A DNA stretch of 64,000 nt, from assembly GCF_019931275.1 (NCBI RefSeq), contig NZ_JAIOTY010000001.1, positions 372,001-436,000 of the forward strand, read 5' to 3'. Shown here one piece after another: positions 1 through 11,200 of the stretch. This DNA comes from Nitratidesulfovibrio sp. SRB-5. GTDB lineage: Bacteria; Desulfobacterota; Desulfovibrionia; Desulfovibrionales; Desulfovibrionaceae. Each line of letters opens with the position of its first letter. Within the stretch, counting starts at the first letter, position 1. The translations under genes and the position numbers were made by a program. The notes under the pieces were generated by a model. The model did not search any database, had not been told where the DNA came from, and saw only the letters and a program-made list of their open reading frames with translations.

Positions 1-7
1 AAAATTA

Positions 8-1210
8 ATGCGCAACACCATGAGACACGCACTCGTCGCCCTGTTTGCCGTGCTTGCCACTGTGGTCGCCGGTTGCGGCCAGGACAGGCCCGCCGCCGGT
101 CCGGCCCCGGAACCGGAAGCCACGGTGGTCACCATCCGCCCCGGCACGGTGACGCTTTCGACCATCCTGCCGGGGCGCACAGCTGCCCTGCTTGTTTCCG
201 AGGTTCGCCCACAGGTTGGTGGCATCATTCAGAAAAGACTGTTCCGTGAAGGGGCGGACGTGAAGGAAGGCGAGGTGCTCTACCAGATCGACCCTGCCAC
301 CTTCCAGGCCGCGTACGACAGCGCCAAGGCCGTGCTGGCCAGGGCCGAGGCCGCCGTGGAGCCCGCCCGGCTCAAGGCCGCGCGCTACGCCGACCTGGTG
401 AAGACCAACGGCGTGAGCCAGCAGGACAACGACGATGCCCAGGCCGCGTACAAGCAGTATGTGGCCGAGGTGGCCTCGGCCAGGGCAGCGCTGGAAACGG
501 CGCGCATCAACCTTGGCTATACCCGGGTTGTCGCGCCCATTTCCGGGCGCATCGGTCGTTCCAGCGTAACCCCCGGCGCCCTGGTCACCGCCAATCAGGC
601 CAACGCCCTGGCCACGGTGCAGAAGACCGACCCGGCTTACGTGGACGTTACCCAGTCCACCGGCGAGTTGCTGCGTCTTCGGCGCGCCCTGGCCGAAGGG
701 CGGCTGCGCAAGGCCGGGACCGACGGCGCGAAGGTGAAGCTGCTGTTCGAGGATGGCAGCGCCTATCCGCTGGAGGGCACGTTGCAGTTCTCTGACATTA
801 CCGTGGACCCGGACACCAGCGTGGTGACCCTGCGCGCCTTGTTCCCCAACCCGAAGCGTGACCTGTTGCCCGGCCTTTACGTGCGCGCGGTGCTGGAAGA
901 GGGCGTGGACGAGAACGCCATCCTGGTGCCGCAGGCTGCCGTGACCCGCGATTCCAAGGGCAACCCCATGGTGTTGCTGGTCACCGCCGACAACACGGTG
1001 GAGCGCCGCTCCATCACCGTTGACCGCGTGGTGGGCAGCGACTGGCTGGTGGGCAGCGGCCTTGCCGCAGGCGACCGGGTAATCGTGGAAGGCCTGCAGA
1101 AGGTGCGGCCCGGCGGCAAGGTGAAGGCCACCGAGGCCGTCGCCGCCGATGCGTCCGCCGCATCCGGACAGGCTCCCGGTACGGCGGCCACCCCGGCCGC
1201 GCGCCAGTAG
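8..1210 (+). CDS. RND efflux periplasmic adaptor (AcrA/MexA-type lipoprotein)
   Basis: Membrane-fusion subunit of a tripartite drug/solvent efflux pump, expected to link the inner-membrane pump encoded next with the outer-membrane channel encoded third. The 400-residue length is normal for AcrA/MexA. A lipoprotein signal ends in V-A-G-C with Cys23 as the lipidation site. The two lipoyl half-motifs lie near residues 65-97 and 167-200 around an alpha-hairpin, followed by beta-barrel and membrane-proximal parts; the tail after about 375 is Ala/Thr-rich. Only seven bases precede the ATG, so the ribosome site, promoter and any TetR/MarR regulator lie outside the window; an ATG at 20 is a possible alternative start. 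The stop is 16 bases before the pump gene, so the two are co-transcribed. Substrate cannot be told from sequence. Confidence 0.93.
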   Translation: MRNTMRHALVALFAVLATVVAGCGQDRPAAGPAPEPEATVVTIRPGTVTLSTILPGRTAALLVSEVRPQVGGIIQKRLFREGADVKEGEVLYQIDPATFQAAYDSAKAVLARAEAAVEPARLKAARYADLVKTNGVSQQDNDDAQAAYKQYVAEVASARAALETARINLGYTRVVAPISGRIGRSSVTPGALVTANQANALATVQKTDPAYVDVTQSTGELLRLRRALAEGRLRKAGTDGAKVKLLFEDGSAYPLEGTLQFSDITVDPDTSVVTLRALFPNPKRDLLPGLYVRAVLEEGVDENAILVPQAAVTRDSKGNPMVLLVTADNTVERRSITVDRVVGSDWLVGSGLAAGDRVIVEGLQKVRPGGKVKATEAVAADASAASGQAPGTAATPAARQ

Positions 1211-1226
1211 GCGGGGAGTGTAGACC

Positions 1227-4200
1227 ATGTCCAGATTCTTCATTGACCGTCCGGTCTTTGCCTGGGTTATCTCCATCATCATCATGCTGGCGGGGGCCTT
1301 GTCGATCCTCAGCCTGCCCATATCGCAGTATCCCAAGATCGCGCCCACGTCGGTCACCATCAGCGCACAGTACCCCGGCGCTTCCGCCAAGACCATGGAG
1401 GACACCGTCACCCAGGTCATCGAGCAGAAGATGAAGGGGATCGACAGCCTGCGCTACATGTCGTCCACCAGTGACTCCACCGGCCAGACCTCCATCACCC
1501 TGACCTTCGATGCGGACACCAACCCCGACATCGCGCAGGTGCAGGTGCAGAACAAGCTCTCGCTGGCCACGCCCCTGCTGCCGGAAGCCGTGCAGCGTCA
1601 GGGCATCACGGTGAACAAGAGCACCTCCAGCTTCCTGATGATCATCGCGCTGGCCTCGGATGATCCGTCCATGACCGGTCGTGACCTCAGCGACTATGCC
1701 GCCACCTACCTGCTGGATCCCATCAGCCGCGTGGACGGTGTGGGCGAAACCATGCTGTTCGGTGCCCAGTATGCCATGCGCGTCTGGCTCGACCCGCACA
1801 AGCTGCTGAACTACAAGATGACCCCGGCGGACGTCAGTTCCGCCATCACCGCCCAGAACGCCCAGTTGTCCGTCGGCCAGATCGGCGGCACCCCGGCCGT
1901 GCCGGGGCAGGGCATGAGCTTCACCATCCTTTCGCAGTCGCTGCTGCAGAACCGCGAACAGTTCGAGAACATCGTGCTGCGGGTGAACCCGGACGGCTCC
2001 ACGGTGCGCTTGTCCGACGTGGCGCGGGTGGAGCTGGGCAGCGAAAGCTACGACAGCGTCTCCCGCTTCAACGGCAAGCCCTCCACCGGCATCGCCATCA
2101 AGCTGGCCACCGGAGCCAACGCCCTGGATACGGTAAGCCGCGTGCGCGCCATCATGGGGGAACTGGCCAAGAACCTGCCCGAGGGCATCCGCTGCGTGTT
2201 CCCCTACGACACCACCCCCTTCGTGCGGGTGAGCATCGAAGAGGTGGTCAAGACGCTGGCCGAGGCCATCGTGCTGGTGTTTCTGGTCATGTACCTGTTC
2301 CTGCAGAACATGCGGGCCACCATCATCCCCACCATCGCCGTGCCCGTGGTGCTTTTGGGTACCTTCGGCGCGCTGGCGGCCTTCGGGTTTTCCATCAACA
2401 TGCTGACCATGTTCGGGGTGGTGCTGGCCATCGGCCTTCTGGTGGACGACGCCATCGTGGTGGTCGAAAACGTGGAACGCATCATGACCGAGGAGGGCCT
2501 GTCCCCACGTGAAGCCACCCGCAAGTCCATGGGTGAGATCACCGGGGCGCTGGTGGGCATCGCGCTGGTTCTTTCGGCGGTGTTCATCCCCATGGCGTTC
2601 ATCAAGGGTTCCTCGGGGGTCATCTACCGCCAGTTCTCGCTCACCATCGTCTCGGCCATGACCTTGTCGGTCGTGGTGGCCCTTGTGTTGACCCCGGCCC
2701 TGTGCGCCACCTTCCTGAAGCCCATGCACAAGCACGAGCATCAGGCCCAGGGCGGGTTCTTCGGCTGGTTCAACCGCATGTTCGACCGTACCAGCCGGGG
2801 GTACCGCAATCAGGTTTCCGGCGTGGCGGGGCGTGTGGGCCGGATGATGTGCATCTACCTCGTGCTGCTGGTCTGCGTGGGCTACCTGTTCCTGCGCCTG
2901 CCCACGTCGTTCCTGCCGGAAGAAGATCAGGGCACCATCTTCAGTCTGGTGCAGTTGCCCACCGGGGCACCGCAGGAACGTACCCTTGAGGTGCTGCGAC
3001 AGGTGGAACACCATTACCTGGTGGATGAAAAGGACACGGTGAATTCGCTGTTCACGGTGGCGGGCTTCAGCTTTGCCGGGCGCGGACAGAACGCGGGCCT
3101 TGCCTTCGTGCAGTTGAAGCCGTGGGACGAACGCAAGGGCGCGGGCATGAGCGCATCGGCGGTAGCCGGGCGCGCCATGGGTGCTTTTGCGCGCGTCAAG
3201 AACGCCATGATCTACGCCTTTACCCCCCCTGCGGTGACGGAACTGGGCAACGCCTCGGGCTTCAACCTGTTCCTGCAGGACCGGGCGGGCATCGGCCACG
3301 AGGCGCTGATGCAGGCCCGCAACCAGTTGTTGGGCATGGCCGCGCAGAATCCGGCCATTGCGGTGCTGCGGCCCAACGGCATGGAAGACACGCCGCAGTT
3401 CCAGATCGACATCGACCAGGCCAAGGCGGGCGCGCACGGGCTGGCCATGGCTGATGTGAACAGCGTGCTGTCTACGGCACTTGGGGGCAGCTACGTCAAT
3501 GACTTCATCGACAGGGGGCGCGTGAAGAAGGTCTACCTGCAGGGTGACGCCCCCTTCCGCATGATGCCGGATGACATCAACGACTGGCACGTGCGCAATG
3601 CGCAGGGCAACATGGTGCCGTTTTCGGCCTTTGCCTCCAGCCGCTGGACCTACGGTTCGCCGCGACTGGAACGCTACAACGGCCTGCCCGCCGTGGAACT
3701 GCTGGGTTCCGCCGCGCCCGGCCGCAGTACCGGCGACGCCATGCAGGCCATCGAGGAAATGGCGGCCAAACTGCCCGCCGGCGTGGGCATAGAATGGACA
3801 GGCCTGTCCTACCAGGAACGCATGAGTGGCTCGCAGGCCCCGGCGCTGTACGCCATCTCCATCCTGGTGGTGTTCCTGTGCCTGGCCGCGCTGTACGAGT
3901 CGTGGGCGGTGCCCACGGCGGTCATCCTGGTTGTGCCGCTGGGCATCATCGGGGCGCTGGCCGCCACTCTTGGCCGGGGCATGAACAACGACGTGTTCTT
4001 CCAGGTGGGGCTGTTGACCACCATCGGCCTTGCGGCCAAGAACGCCATCCTCATCGTGGAATTCGCCATGCACCTGGTGAAGGCGGGCAAGCCGCTGCTG
4101 GAAGCCACGGTGGAAGCCGCGCGCCTGCGGCTGCGGCCCATCCTGATGACATCGCTGGCCTTCCTGCTGGGCGTGCTGCCCATGGCCATCAGTACGGGCG

Positions 4201-4424
4201 CGGGGTCCGGCAGCCAGCGGGCCATCGGCACCGGGGTCATCGGGGGCATGCTCTCGGCCACGGTGCTGGCGGTGTACTTCGTGCCGGTGTTCTTCGTGAT
4301 GGTCTACAAGTTCGCCACGCGAGGGCGAAAGGGCGCCAGGCCGGGTTCATCCGAATCCGCAACCGCCGCCGCCCTGCCTTCCAACGACAATCCTGCCGGA
4401 ACTTCCGGTGAGGTGACGCGATGA
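1227..4424 (+). CDS. RND efflux pump, HAE1 family (AcrB/MexB-type)
   Basis: Proton-driven inner-membrane pump of the tripartite efflux system, 1065 residues, the usual size for hydrophobe/amphiphile efflux RND proteins. The N-terminus [14 protein letters not shown] is typical of AcrB. The proton-relay pair falls at Asp407-Asp408 ([16 protein letters not shown]), the numbering of E. coli AcrB, and the matching lysine is Lys938 ([12 protein letters not shown]). Two large periplasmic loops follow TM1 and TM7. A GGGGAG Shine-Dalgarno lies nine bases upstream of the ATG. The end overlaps the next gene by four bases (ATGA), so translation is probably coupled. All key residues are present, so the pump should be active. 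Confidence 0.96.
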   Translation: MSRFFIDRPVFAWVISIIIMLAGALSILSLPISQYPKIAPTSVTISAQYPGASAKTMEDTVTQVIEQKMKGIDSLRYMSSTSDSTGQTSITLTFDADTNPDIAQVQVQNKLSLATPLLPEAVQRQGITVNKSTSSFLMIIALASDDPSMTGRDLSDYAATYLLDPISRVDGVGETMLFGAQYAMRVWLDPHKLLNYKMTPADVSSAITAQNAQLSVGQIGGTPAVPGQGMSFTILSQSLLQNREQFENIVLRVNPDGSTVRLSDVARVELGSESYDSVSRFNGKPSTGIAIKLATGANALDTVSRVRAIMGELAKNLPEGIRCVFPYDTTPFVRVSIEEVVKTLAEAIVLVFLVMYLFLQNMRATIIPTIAVPVVLLGTFGALAAFGFSINMLTMFGVVLAIGLLVDDAIVVVENVERIMTEEGLSPREATRKSMGEITGALVGIALVLSAVFIPMAFIKGSSGVIYRQFSLTIVSAMTLSVVVALVLTPALCATFLKPMHKHEHQAQGGFFGWFNRMFDRTSRGYRNQVSGVAGRVGRMMCIYLVLLVCVGYLFLRLPTSFLPEEDQGTIFSLVQLPTGAPQERTLEVLRQVEHHYLVDEKDTVNSLFTVAGFSFAGRGQNAGLAFVQLKPWDERKGAGMSASAVAGRAMGAFARVKNAMIYAFTPPAVTELGNASGFNLFLQDRAGIGHEALMQARNQLLGMAAQNPAIAVLRPNGMEDTPQFQIDIDQAKAGAHGLAMADVNSVLSTALGGSYVNDFIDRGRVKKVYLQGDAPFRMMPDDINDWHVRNAQGNMVPFSAFASSRWTYGSPRLERYNGLPAVELLGSAAPGRSTGDAMQAIEEMAAKLPAGVGIEWTGLSYQERMSGSQAPALYAISILVVFLCLAALYESWAVPTAVILVVPLGIIGALAATLGRGMNNDVFFQVGLLTTIGLAAKNAILIVEFAMHLVKAGKPLLEATVEAARLRLRPILMTSLAFLLGVLPMAISTGAGSGSQRAIGTGVIGGMLSATVLAVYFVPVFFVMVYKFATRGRKGARPGSSESATAAALPSNDNPAGTSGEVTR

Positions 4425-5941
4425 ACCGCCTGACTTACACCCGCAAGATCGCCCGGCTGGCGGCAGCGGCGGCGTTTGTCGCCCTGACCGTCACGCCGCT
4501 GGTCGGCTGCTCGCTGATACCTGAATACCACCGGCCTGCCCCGGACCTGCCCGCCGCCTGGAACGCGGGCGGGGCGGCGGGGAAAGCTGCCACGGCAGCC
4601 ACCATGCCTTCCACCATTCCACAGGACTGGCGGCAAGTGGTGGCGGATGCCCCCATGGCCCGGCTGATCGAACTGGCGCTGGCCGACAACCGCGACCTGC
4701 GCGTGGCCGTGCTGCAAATAGAGAAGGCACGCGCCCAGCACGCCATTGCCCGGGCCGACCTGTTTCCGCACATCGACGCCAGCGGCGGGGCGGACATGGG
4801 CCGCACACCAGCCCCGCTGTCGTCCACGGGCCGGTCGTACACCGCGCACACCTATTCGGTGGGGGTGGGCTTCAGTTCGTTCGAACTGGACCTGTTCGGG
4901 CGTGTGCGCAGCCTGAAGGAACAGGCCCTGGAACAGTATCTGTCCACGGATGCCTCCGCACGCAGCGTTCAGCTGACCCTGGTGGCCGAGGTGGGGCAGG
5001 CCTACCTGACCCTGGCCGCAGACCGCGAGAAGCTGGACCTTGCGCGCGAGATACTGGAAACGGAACGTGCCTCGTTCGAGGTGGTGAAGAACCGGTATGA
5101 CAGGGGCATCGCCGGGGAACTGGACGTGGTCCGGGCCCAGACCACGGTGGATACGGCCCGCGTGAACGTGGCCGCAGCCGAGGCCACGGTAACGGCAGAC
5201 GAAAACACTCTGGCCCTGCTGGTGGGGGCGCCCCTGACGCCGGACATGACCCCGGCCCGCAAGCTGGCCGACGTGGCCCCGCTGGCCGATGTGCCCGCCG
5301 GGCTGCCTTCGGAAGTGCTGGCCCGCAGGCCCGACGTGGCGGCGGCGGAGCATGCCCTGAAGGCGGCCAACGCCAACATCGGCGCGGCGCGGGCGGAATA
5401 CTTCCCGCGCATCGGGCTGACCGCCAGCTACGGCAACGCCAGCACCGAGATGAACGACCTGTTCCGCGCGGGTTCGCGCACCTGGAGCTTTGTCCCGCAG
5501 GCCACCCTGCCCATCTTCCATGCAGGGGCCATCCGCGCCGGGGTGGAGTCGGCCGGGGCGGAGCGGGACATTCAGGTGGCCCGGTACGAGAAGACCGTGC
5601 AGACCGCGTTCAAGGAAGTGTCCGACGCACTGGCGCAGGGCACGTCGCTGACCACCCAGGCCGAGGCGCAGGCCTCGCTGGTGCGGGCCACGGGCAAGGC
5701 GTACGCGCTCTCCACCCAGCGCTACGAACGCGGCGTGGACGACTACCTGTCCAAGCTCGACGCACAACGGTCACACGCCACAGCCCGGCAGAACCTTGTG
5801 TCCGTTCTGCTTTCGCGGCAGAGCAACCGCCTGACCCTGTTCAAGGCGCTGGGTGGCGGATGGGACGGTCAACCCATGCCCGGCACGGGACCTGCGGCTT
5901 CGGAGGGGAACGGGGCACCCGCCTCTGCCGCCATCAACTGA
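4421..5941 (+). CDS. Outer-membrane efflux channel, NodT/OprM family lipoprotein
   Basis: Outer-membrane exit duct of the RND system, 506 residues. The signal sequence ends in L-V-G-C with Cys30 as the predicted lipid attachment site, then the family-typical S-L-I-P-x-Y-H-R-P start of the mature chain. Two internally similar halves of coiled-coil helices with short beta segments follow, for example the alanine-rich helix ending near residue 320 with [17 protein letters not shown]. The start overlaps the pump stop by four bases. A strong hairpin 70 bases downstream (6015-6044) closes the three-gene operon. Confidence 0.94.
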   Translation: MNRLTYTRKIARLAAAAAFVALTVTPLVGCSLIPEYHRPAPDLPAAWNAGGAAGKAATAATMPSTIPQDWRQVVADAPMARLIELALADNRDLRVAVLQIEKARAQHAIARADLFPHIDASGGADMGRTPAPLSSTGRSYTAHTYSVGVGFSSFELDLFGRVRSLKEQALEQYLSTDASARSVQLTLVAEVGQAYLTLAADREKLDLAREILETERASFEVVKNRYDRGIAGELDVVRAQTTVDTARVNVAAAEATVTADENTLALLVGAPLTPDMTPARKLADVAPLADVPAGLPSEVLARRPDVAAAEHALKAANANIGAARAEYFPRIGLTASYGNASTEMNDLFRAGSRTWSFVPQATLPIFHAGAIRAGVESAGAERDIQVARYEKTVQTAFKEVSDALAQGTSLTTQAEAQASLVRATGKAYALSTQRYERGVDDYLSKLDAQRSHATARQNLVSVLLSRQSNRLTLFKALGGGWDGQPMPGTGPAASEGNGAPASAAIN

Positions 5942-6014
5942 CGGGCTGCCTGCCCATCCACTGCCCGTTCGTCCCCTTCCGGTTCCTCCCCGGAGGGGGA
6001 CGACGCACGAAACA

Positions 6015-6044
6015 CAAGCCCCCGCGACCGTTCGCGGGGGCTTG
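6015..6044. terminator. Bidirectional terminator between convergent operons
   Basis: A perfect 13-bp stem (CAAGCCCCCGCGA and its complement) with a 4-base loop lies between the stop of the efflux channel gene and the stop of the convergent methyltransferase gene. T-rich tracts flank it (CCGTTTT on plus, TTGTGTTT on minus), so it can serve both directions. Confidence 0.8.
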
Positions 6045-6073
6045 CCGTTTTGCCGGGGCACGGGGTGCTGCGC

Positions 6074-6751
6074 CTACCCGGCCTTGCGAACCACGAAGGC
6101 GCAGCGTCCCTTCTCCCTGCCGCCGGTGGGCAGGTTCATGAACTCGTGCAGCAGGATATGGCAGGAAAGCCCGCGCAGCATGTCGGCCACCCGTTCCGGC
6201 GGGTGCGAATCGTAAAAGAATTCCCGGTCGAACATGGTGTCGGTGAAGGCCGGGTGGGCGGACCCGCCCGCGGTGAGCATCAGCCGCCCGCCGGGGCGCA
6301 GGGCCCGCACGGCCCCGGACAGGATGTCCGCATGGCGCGCGCGGGGGATGTGGAACAGGCAGTCCCACAGGATGACGGCGTGGCAGGCCTCGTCGAAGGG
6401 GTAGGCCTCCAGGGGCGTGACCCGCCACCGGGCCTGCGGAAAGTGCTGGCGGGCCACTTCTACCATGGCCGGGGACTGGTCGATGCCCAGCACGTCGCAG
6501 CCGCGGCGCAGCACGTATTCGGCCATGGGGCGCCCGGTGCCGCAACCGGCGTCCAGCACCAGCGGCCGTGTCTTCGCTTGCCCGTGCAAGTCGCCGGGTA
6601 CGGCGGGGGCGATTTCTTCCAGCAGCAGGTCCAGGTAGGCCTGTTCGCGGCCGTAAAAGGCATGGCGCGCCCTGTCCCATTGCGGGGCCACGGCGTCGTA
6701 CGAGGCCAGGTTCAGCGTGTCGGCGGGATGAGGCGTGGTGTTGTGGGGCAT
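6074..6751 (-). CDS. SAM-dependent class I methyltransferase
   Basis: A 225-residue cytosolic methyltransferase with the seven-strand Rossmann fold. The SAM-binding motif I is LDAGCGTGRPMAEY near residue 68, an acidic residue ending strand 2 follows in VLGIDQSP, motif post-II is AVILWDCLFHIP, and a G-G-R-L-M-L strand comes near residue 155. The C-terminal third carries no known substrate domain, so the substrate is unknown. The gene is last in a minus-strand operon after a histidine kinase and a sigma-54 regulator (27 bases from the regulator stop), so it may be an output of that system. No clear Shine-Dalgarno precedes the ATG, which suggests coupling to the upstream gene. Confidence 0.85.
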   Translation of the reverse strand: MPHNTTPHPADTLNLASYDAVAPQWDRARHAFYGREQAYLDLLLEEIAPAVPGDLHGQAKTRPLVLDAGCGTGRPMAEYVLRRGCDVLGIDQSPAMVEVARQHFPQARWRVTPLEAYPFDEACHAVILWDCLFHIPRARHADILSGAVRALRPGGRLMLTAGGSAHPAFTDTMFDREFFYDSHPPERVADMLRGLSCHILLHEFMNLPTGGREKGRCAFVVRKAG

Positions 6752-6778
6752 GCCGGATGGGGAGTTGGGAACCGTCGG

Positions 6779-8212
6779 CTAGCGCAGCTTGCGCAGCAGC
6801 CGGTAGAACTGCGCGCGCGAAAGGCCCGAAAGCTGCTGGGCCTTGGCCATGTCGCCGCCCGCATAGGCCAGCAGGTTCTGGAAATAGTCCACGGCGGCGC
6901 GCTCCAGCGCCACGTCGCGGTAGGTCATCCAGGTGGGGATGGACAGCCCTGCCAGGGGCAGGTCGGGCGAATCGGACTCGGCATGGTCCGTGTTGTCCGT
7001 GTGGTCCGTGTGATCGGGCCGCATGCCTTCGGCGGTGGCGCGCATGTGGCGTACCCGGATGTGCTCCGGCAGGTGCACCGGGTACAGGGTGCGCACGCCG
7101 TCCGCAAAGGCGATCATGGTTTCCATGGTGTTGCGCAATTCCCGCACGTTGCCCGGCCAGTGGTGCGCGCCAAGGGCCCGCAGCAGTTCCTGGGTCAGGA
7201 TGCGCGAGGGCAGGTTGTTGCGTTCGCAGTACTGGTGCACGAAATGCTCGCCCAGGGGGCGCAGGTCGTCCTCTCGCTGGCGCAGCGGGGGCAGGGCGAT
7301 GTGCATGGACCGTACCCGGTACAGCAGATCCTCGCGGAATTCCCCCCGCCGGACCATCAGCGAGAGGTCGCGGTTGGTGGCGGCCAGCAGCCGGAAGTCG
7401 CATTCCACTTCCAGCCTGCCTCCCACGGGTCGAAAGCGCCGTTCCTGCAACACGCGCAGGAAGGTTTTCTGCAAGGTGGGAGACAATTCGCCGATCTCGT
7501 CCAGAAACAGCGTGCCGCCCGAAGCCTGGCGGATCAGCCCTTCGGCGTCGCGGTCGGCCCCGGTGAAGGCCCCGCGCACATGGCCGAACAGCACGCTTTC
7601 GGTCAGGTTTTCCGGCAGGGCTGCACAGTCCACCACCACGAAGGGGCGTCCGGCCCGGTCACTGTTCTCGTGGATGGCCCGCGCGGCCAGTTCCTTGCCG
7701 GTGCCCGTTTCTCCGGTAATCAGCACCGGCACGTCGCTGTGCGCCGCCTTGGCCACCAGGTCCAGGCATTCCATGAAGGCGGGGCTGGTGCCCACGAGGC
7801 CTGCGGGGTTGAACTGCCGCCCCTGCTGGGCGGTGCGGGCCAGTTTTTCGTTGCGGAATTCCAGTGCCCGCAGGATGGCCAGACGGATGGAACTGACCGG
7901 CGCGCCCTTGGTGATGTAATCCCACGCGCCGTTGCGTACGGCCATTTCTGCGGATTGTTCGGCATTCGCGCCGGTTATGATTATCACCTCGGGCCGGGGG
8001 GGCGATGCCACGAAGCGGGGCAGCGCCTCCAGCCCGTTGCCGTCGGGCATCATCACATCCAGCAGCACCACGTCGCCGAAGCCCGCGTCCGCATGGGCCA
8101 GCCCGTCGGCCAGCGAGGCGGCCCGCAACGGTACATGGCCCATGTCCTCGGCAAGGTCGGCCAGGGTTTCGGCCACCAGCGGATCGTCGTCTATGATGAG
8201 GATTTCAGGCAT
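6779..8212 (-). CDS. Sigma-54-dependent response regulator (NtrC family)
   Basis: Transcription activator of 477 residues in three parts. The receiver (1-120) has phosphoacceptor Asp52 (LLDVMMPDGNG), a Thr in IIITG and Lys in YITKG. The AAA+ domain (about 140-375) has Walker A GETGTGKE and the sigma-54 contact loop GAFTGA, followed by GGTLFLDEIGELSP. A Fis-type helix-turn-helix (about 445-477) ends in LSRAQFYRLLRKLR. The linker between the AAA+ and HTH parts contains a 9-bp tandem repeat (Asp-His-Thr units, 6984-7019). The gene starts 10 bases after the hybrid kinase stop, its probable partner. No -24/-12 target promoter was found in the window. Confidence 0.93.
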   Translation of the reverse strand: MPEILIIDDDPLVAETLADLAEDMGHVPLRAASLADGLAHADAGFGDVVLLDVMMPDGNGLEALPRFVASPPRPEVIIITGANAEQSAEMAVRNGAWDYITKGAPVSSIRLAILRALEFRNEKLARTAQQGRQFNPAGLVGTSPAFMECLDLVAKAAHSDVPVLITGETGTGKELAARAIHENSDRAGRPFVVVDCAALPENLTESVLFGHVRGAFTGADRDAEGLIRQASGGTLFLDEIGELSPTLQKTFLRVLQERRFRPVGGRLEVECDFRLLAATNRDLSLMVRRGEFREDLLYRVRSMHIALPPLRQREDDLRPLGEHFVHQYCERNNLPSRILTQELLRALGAHHWPGNVRELRNTMETMIAFADGVRTLYPVHLPEHIRVRHMRATAEGMRPDHTDHTDNTDHAESDSPDLPLAGLSIPTWMTYRDVALERAAVDYFQNLLAYAGGDMAKAQQLSGLSRAQFYRLLRKLR

Positions 8213-8222
8213 CTCTCAGGCT

Positions 8223-11200
8223 TTACGCCTTTTTGAACGAAACATGCAAGTGCTTCGATAATTCTTCGCCAGTGAACGGTTTTCCTATCAGGGTCAGGCC
8301 CGTCTCCGCCAGTTCTTCCGGAGGGATGTCGCATTCGTTGCCGGTGCACAGCACCAGCGGCAGTGCAAAACCGCGCGCCCGGATGGCGCGGGCCAGCTCC
8401 GTGCCGGAACCGCCGGGCATGCGCAGATCCAGCAGGGCCACGTCGTAGCGGCCTGCCGCCAGCAGTTGCAAGGCGTCGCTCGCATCGCTGGTGCCGGTGG
8501 ACCGGTGGCCGAGGGCATGCAGCATTTCCGCCACGGACTGGCGGAAGTCGTGCTCGTCGTCCACCACCAGCACATGCAGCGGACGCTCCTGCGGCGTGTC
8601 GGGCACGTGTTCCGGAGCGGTGGCTGCGGGGGCGGCACCTGCTTCCGCAGCCGCCAGCATGTCTGCAAGGGGCAGCAGCACGTCGAAGCACGCCCCCTGC
8701 TCCGGCTGGGAATGGGCGCGCACCGTGCCGCCATGTTGGCGGACGATGCCGTGCACCATGCTGAGCCCAAGGCCTGATCCCATGCCCTGCGGCTTGGTGG
8801 TGAAGAACGGCTCGAATACCCGCTCCAGTTGGGCGGCGGTCATGCCCTGACCGGAATCGGCCACCGAAAGGCATGCGTACCGTCCGGGCGACAGCTCCGG
8901 GTAGCCGCGCAGCACCTCGTCGCCGCCAAGGACCAGCGCTGCCAGCGAAACGTCCAGCACGCCGCCGTCGGGCATGGCATGCACGGCGTTGGTGCACAGG
9001 TTCAGCAGCACCTGGTGTATCTGGGTGATGTCGCCATGCACCGGCAGCGGGGCGACGGGCAGCAGGGTGCGCAGGGTGACGCTGGCCGGGATGGACGGTT
9101 TGACCATGTGCAGGGCGTCGGCCACGGTGCGGCACAGGTCCAGGGTGGCGTAGGGTTCGTCCGCCGGGCGACCGAAGGCCAGCAACTGGCGCACCACGTC
9201 GCGCGCCCGCAATGCGGCGCGCAGGATGCGGTCGGCGCGGGTGGCGGCCCTGCCGGTAAGCCCCGTGTCGCGCAGCATTTCGATGTTGCTCATGATCACG
9301 CCAAGGATGTTGTTGAAATCGTGGGCGATACCCCCGGCAAGGGTGCCCACGGCCTCCATCTTCTGGGCCTGGCGCAGTTGCCGCTCCAGCGCTACTTCGT
9401 GGGCCACGTCCTCGGCCAGCCAGGCCACCCGGTGCACGCGGCCCGTTTCGTCGGTGATGGGGTACAGGGTGTGTTCGAATATGTGGATGCTTCGCGCATC
9501 CCGGAACGTGGCCGGGGTTGCCGTTGCCACCACGCTGGACAGCACATTGGTCCGCCTGTCGCGCAGGTCATGGGGAACGTAATTCCCCAGCGCCCGCCCC
9601 AGCATGGCGTCCGGAGTGGTGCCCAGGCGACCGGCGCCGGTGGCGTTGCAGGCCAGCACCCGGCCCGCAGGGTCGAGCAGGAAGGCGCTGAGGCGCGGCG
9701 CGTTGAGCAGGGCGCGCAGGTTGGCCTCGCTCTCGCGCAGCGACTGCTGTTGCATGATCCGGGCAAAGGCGCTGCCGCCCTGGGCGGCCACGGCCTCCAC
9801 ATGGTGGCGGGCGGCCTTGCGCATGGGGCCGGGGCCGCGCGTGCCCGTCAGCAGGCAGGCAACGGCCCGGCCCTCGTGCAGAATGGGCAGGAGGTGGGCG
9901 CAGCAGACGGACGAGGCGGCGGCCAGCGCGTCCAACTCCACGTCACCGGTAAGCATGCAGCATGATTCCTGTTCGGGCGGCGTCTCGGGCACGGGGCGGC
10001 CCGCCTCCATCAGGCGCGTGGCCGGGGTGCCCGAAGGCAGGCAGCGCACCCTGTCCAGTACCGCCGGATTGAACCCCTGCGCCGCCACCAGCCGCCATTC
10101 GTGTCGCGCGTCACCACCGCGTGCGCCGTGCCCGGCGGGGTCTTCGGGCCGGTCGGGCCGGTCGGGAAGGTCGGGCCGGTCGGGAAGGTCGGGCAGATCC
10201 ACCCGCAGCCATGCCGCGCCCGCGTCCACGCTTTCGGCGCGCAGGGCGGTGCGCAGGCACAACCCCAGGCAGTCCTCCACCGTGGTGGTAATGCCAAGCG
10301 CCAGCAGCAGGTCGCGTTGCAGGCGCAGCAGTTCATCGCGCTGGCGTTGCTCGGTGATGTCCTGAACCATGCCGTGCACCATTACGGGGGACTTGTGTCC
10401 GGTACGGGGCGGAATATCGAAGGTTACCAGCTGCCGGGCGTGGCGATACTGCCCCGAGGGGCTCCGGTAGCGGTATTCAATGATGGTATCGATATGATGT
10501 GCCATGGCGTGGTGGCACTGTTCGGCTATCCGCATCCTGTCGTCGGGATGGATGCACTCGAAGAACCGCGCGAACGAAGGCGCTTCCGCTGCCACGGGAA
10601 AATCGAACATCCGGAACAGGTTGTCCGACCATTGCCCTCTGCCGGTTTCCAGGTCGCGCCAATAGCTGCCCAGCTGGCCGGCTCGTTCGCCGTGTTCCAG
10701 CAAGTCGCGGCTGCGGCGCAGGGCCAGTTCGGCCCGGCGGCGTTCGGCCACTTCGTGCCGCAGCAACTGGTTGGCGCGGCGCAGCTGGGCGGTGCGCTTG
10801 CGGATGCGGTTGTCCAGGCCGCGCAGGGCCCTGCGCGTGGCCTCGGCGGTGCGGGCCGCCTGCAACAGGTGCGCGGTGGTATGGGCAAGCCCTTCCAGTT
10901 GCATGTCGGTGATGGGGTCCAGGGCGGGCAGGTGCACGCCCAGCACCCCGCCGGAAATGCCCTGGCCGATGCGGATGGCGTAGGCGGTGAACATGCCGCA
11001 ATCGCAGGACAGGGGGGCGTCGGCTTCCGGCGTTGCGTGCAGCACCGGGCGCCGCGTGCTGGCCGAGGCGGCGCGGCCCACCGGGCCATGCCGGAAGGGA
11101 ATGCGGATGATGCGCGGGTCGGGCTGGGCCTGTTCCGCCGCGGCGGACTGGCAGGAGGACAAGGCCGGTTCCTCCACCACCATGTGCAGGCAGACCGGTG

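Noticed and set aside
1014-4073. Minus-strand open frame of 1019 codons opposite the RND pump
   Set aside because: It is the antisense shadow of a strongly conserved gene; His/Gln/Gly-rich translation with no domain, typical of GC-rich DNA.
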